Of a stretch of DNA of 64,000 nucleotides, positions 62,336 through 64,000 are shown in pieces (position 1 is the stretch's first letter; every line of letters starts with the position of its first letter). The position numbers and the translations under genes are program-made. The notes beneath the pieces are model-generated. The model saw only the letters and a list, made by a program, of their open reading frames with translations, was not told where the DNA came from and made no database searches. Source of the DNA: Vespula vulgaris (taxonomy: Eukaryota; Arthropoda; Insecta; Hymenoptera; Vespidae); the NCBI RefSeq assembly GCF_905475345.1, contig NC_066599.1, forward strand, positions 2,192,501-2,256,500, read 5' to 3'.

Positions 62336-63671
62336 CTCTTGATCGTCGAGAGGGTTGCCTTAAGTCTTCCTTTACCGACGACCCTTCGAGCGATCTCTGA
62401 AAAGGGTCCCTCCCTCTCTCCCTCCTTCCCTCCCACCCTTCTTCTCTACCTTCTTTCCCTTCTCTCCCTTTCTCTTTTTCTCGGGCAACGTCTTTATCGG
62501 CTCCCATCTACCACCATCGTTTCTTCTCCCGCTTCGCGTCTTAATAGCACCCATAAAGTTTCATCGTGCGACTACTATGTCGCTTAATGTATATCGAGCG
62601 CCGCGGTGCGCCAAATCGCGTGCGTCTTCCTACGGGATTTATTTTATCGTCCACCGGCTTTATGCCGAACCACGAACATTTGCATACCACGTAGCATCAT
62701 GAGTTTCGTGCGTGCATATGTGTGTACGTTTTCGTGCATAACTTGCATGTCGAAAATTCGTTCCCTTTCATTATTACGACAATTCTGAATTCGGACTTTA
62801 CCTTAGCCACGATCTCGAAATCTCGTAAGACGATATCGATCTTTTAATCGATTTAATTTCGAACACTAATTTCTAATACTGTTTATCAATATTTTATTAT
62901 TTTATAGAAATATATTATTAGAAATCATATATGTATATTGTATTATATATGGTAAATTATCTTATATTGATATTATATTATACTTATGTTTCCTCATTGA
63001 AAAGTAATTATAAAGAAAGAAAAGAATATTTCTTAATGACTTTCAACTTGTACTTCTTTATAATATCAATCCAATTGACGAATGTAACCAATTTCTTTTG
63101 TTGTTGTTGTTGTTGCATTGTCGTGTCGTTGCCAGAATGAAGATACTTCAATAAAAGATTCCAATACATTATACATATATTTATACGGACATAAATTTAT
63201 ATATATATATATATATACATACATACACACACATATCCATATATACACACATACATTAAAGTCACTACTACAAAACGTTGTCCGTTTCTCTATCAAAGAA
63301 AGCGAGTATTTCGGGGTCGGTCCAACACAATGGCTCGTTTGGACAACCGGATTTCGTGAGTTGCAACGAAATGAATGGGTGATCGGGTGTGCGAGGGCTG
63401 CTCGAGAACGAAAAAGAGAGAGAGAGAGAGAGAGAAATGCATCTCAGAATTAAAAAGATGCACACGGGTGTCGGAGGCATTAGGAACGATTTCCGTTTAC
63501 ATCTACCACCGCTGCAATTTCCTTTATTTATTTTTTTTTTCTTTTTGTTTTGTTTCTTCTTTCTTCTTTCTTTTTTCGTTTTTTTTTGTTTCTTTCTTTT
63601 GTCCCCTCCTCCTCTTCGCGTTATTCTGTCTACCATTTTTTTTTTTCTTTCGATTTTTTCGATTTAAAAAA

Positions 63672-63718
63672 TGACTAATTAACTGACTAACTGACTGACT
63701 GACTGACTGACTGACTAA
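63672..63718. repeat. (GACT)n microsatellite
   Basis: About 11 ACTG-type units; the outer ones are ACTA variants. Confidence 0.95.
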
Positions 63719-64000
63719 CAGTCACGAATCGAGTTCGGCTTCGAAGAGTAGCGTAGACAACCGACGGAAAAGTGGAGTATCATTTCCGGTAATGCACGAC
63801 ACGTAATTACTGACTGGCGACAATGTGGAACGATTCCTACTCTGTGATTAGTTCTCCGTTCTAGAAAAATTCCATAGATAGATTGCTGCACGCGCTTAAC
63901 GTCCTGTTACGAATTCGATTTCTGACGAATACGAAAAGAACCTCTAGTTACGAAGATCTCGTTAAATCGAGTGTTCGAATAAATATTACTCGTACGATTC

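Larger units (their letters stand above)
45430..64000. other. Gene-poor region to the window end
   Basis: 46560-47280, 47800-48100, 49060-49280, 51840-52080, 53290-53500, 59040-59560, 60440-60900 and 62780-63060 are AT-rich and featureless. The final 280 bases after the GACT array are complex sequence cut by the window edge. Confidence 0.65.

Overview
The window looks like insect nuclear DNA, most likely from a hymenopteran (ant, bee or wasp). This is an inference from base composition and repeat style. The DNA is AT-rich yet full of CpG words such as TCGATCG and ACGATCG, crowded with GA/CT, GAA/TTC, TA, TATG and TATC microsatellites, and the one convincing gene has short introns of about 100-140 bases. 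I see no bacterial operon, phage, plasmid, CRISPR array, rRNA gene, tRNA gene or intact transposon.

Almost the whole window is non-coding: a gene desert or the inside of a very long intron. Most long open frames on both strands are microsatellites read as Ser/Leu, Arg/Glu, Lys, Tyr/Ile or Phe runs. Between the repeats are blocks of 150-350 bases of complex, often GC-richer sequence (near 10.0, 19.5, 21.7, 27.7, 29.2, 43.0, 44.3, 49.7, 52.3, 56.0, 56.8 and 57.8 kb). Some contain clusters of homeodomain-like, E-box-like or POU-like words and are the best candidates for regulatory elements, but none can be proven from one sequence.

The one gene I can support is a small three-exon gene on the + strand at about 30.52-31.18 kb. 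Exon 1 encodes a possible signal peptide, the reading frame joins exactly across two introns (phases 2 and 0), and the last exon ends in a stop followed by an AATAAA about 160 bases downstream. The product, 129 or 138 residues, is not a family I recognise. It is the main candidate for something undescribed here.

Other structure: two diverged direct duplications (24.05/24.92 kb and 57.19/57.56 kb), a palindromic 12-mer GTAAGTACTTAC found at five loci (twice inside a perfect 20-base palindrome), several hairpin-capable inverted repeats (33.1, 38.04, 38.65, 54.67, 56.0, 61.4 kb), a possible Z-DNA palindrome at 46.0 kb and a possible recursive splice site at 58.41 kb. Five unspliced ORFs of mixed composition (18.8, 21.8, 37.5, 45.3, 56.8 kb) are listed at low confidence.
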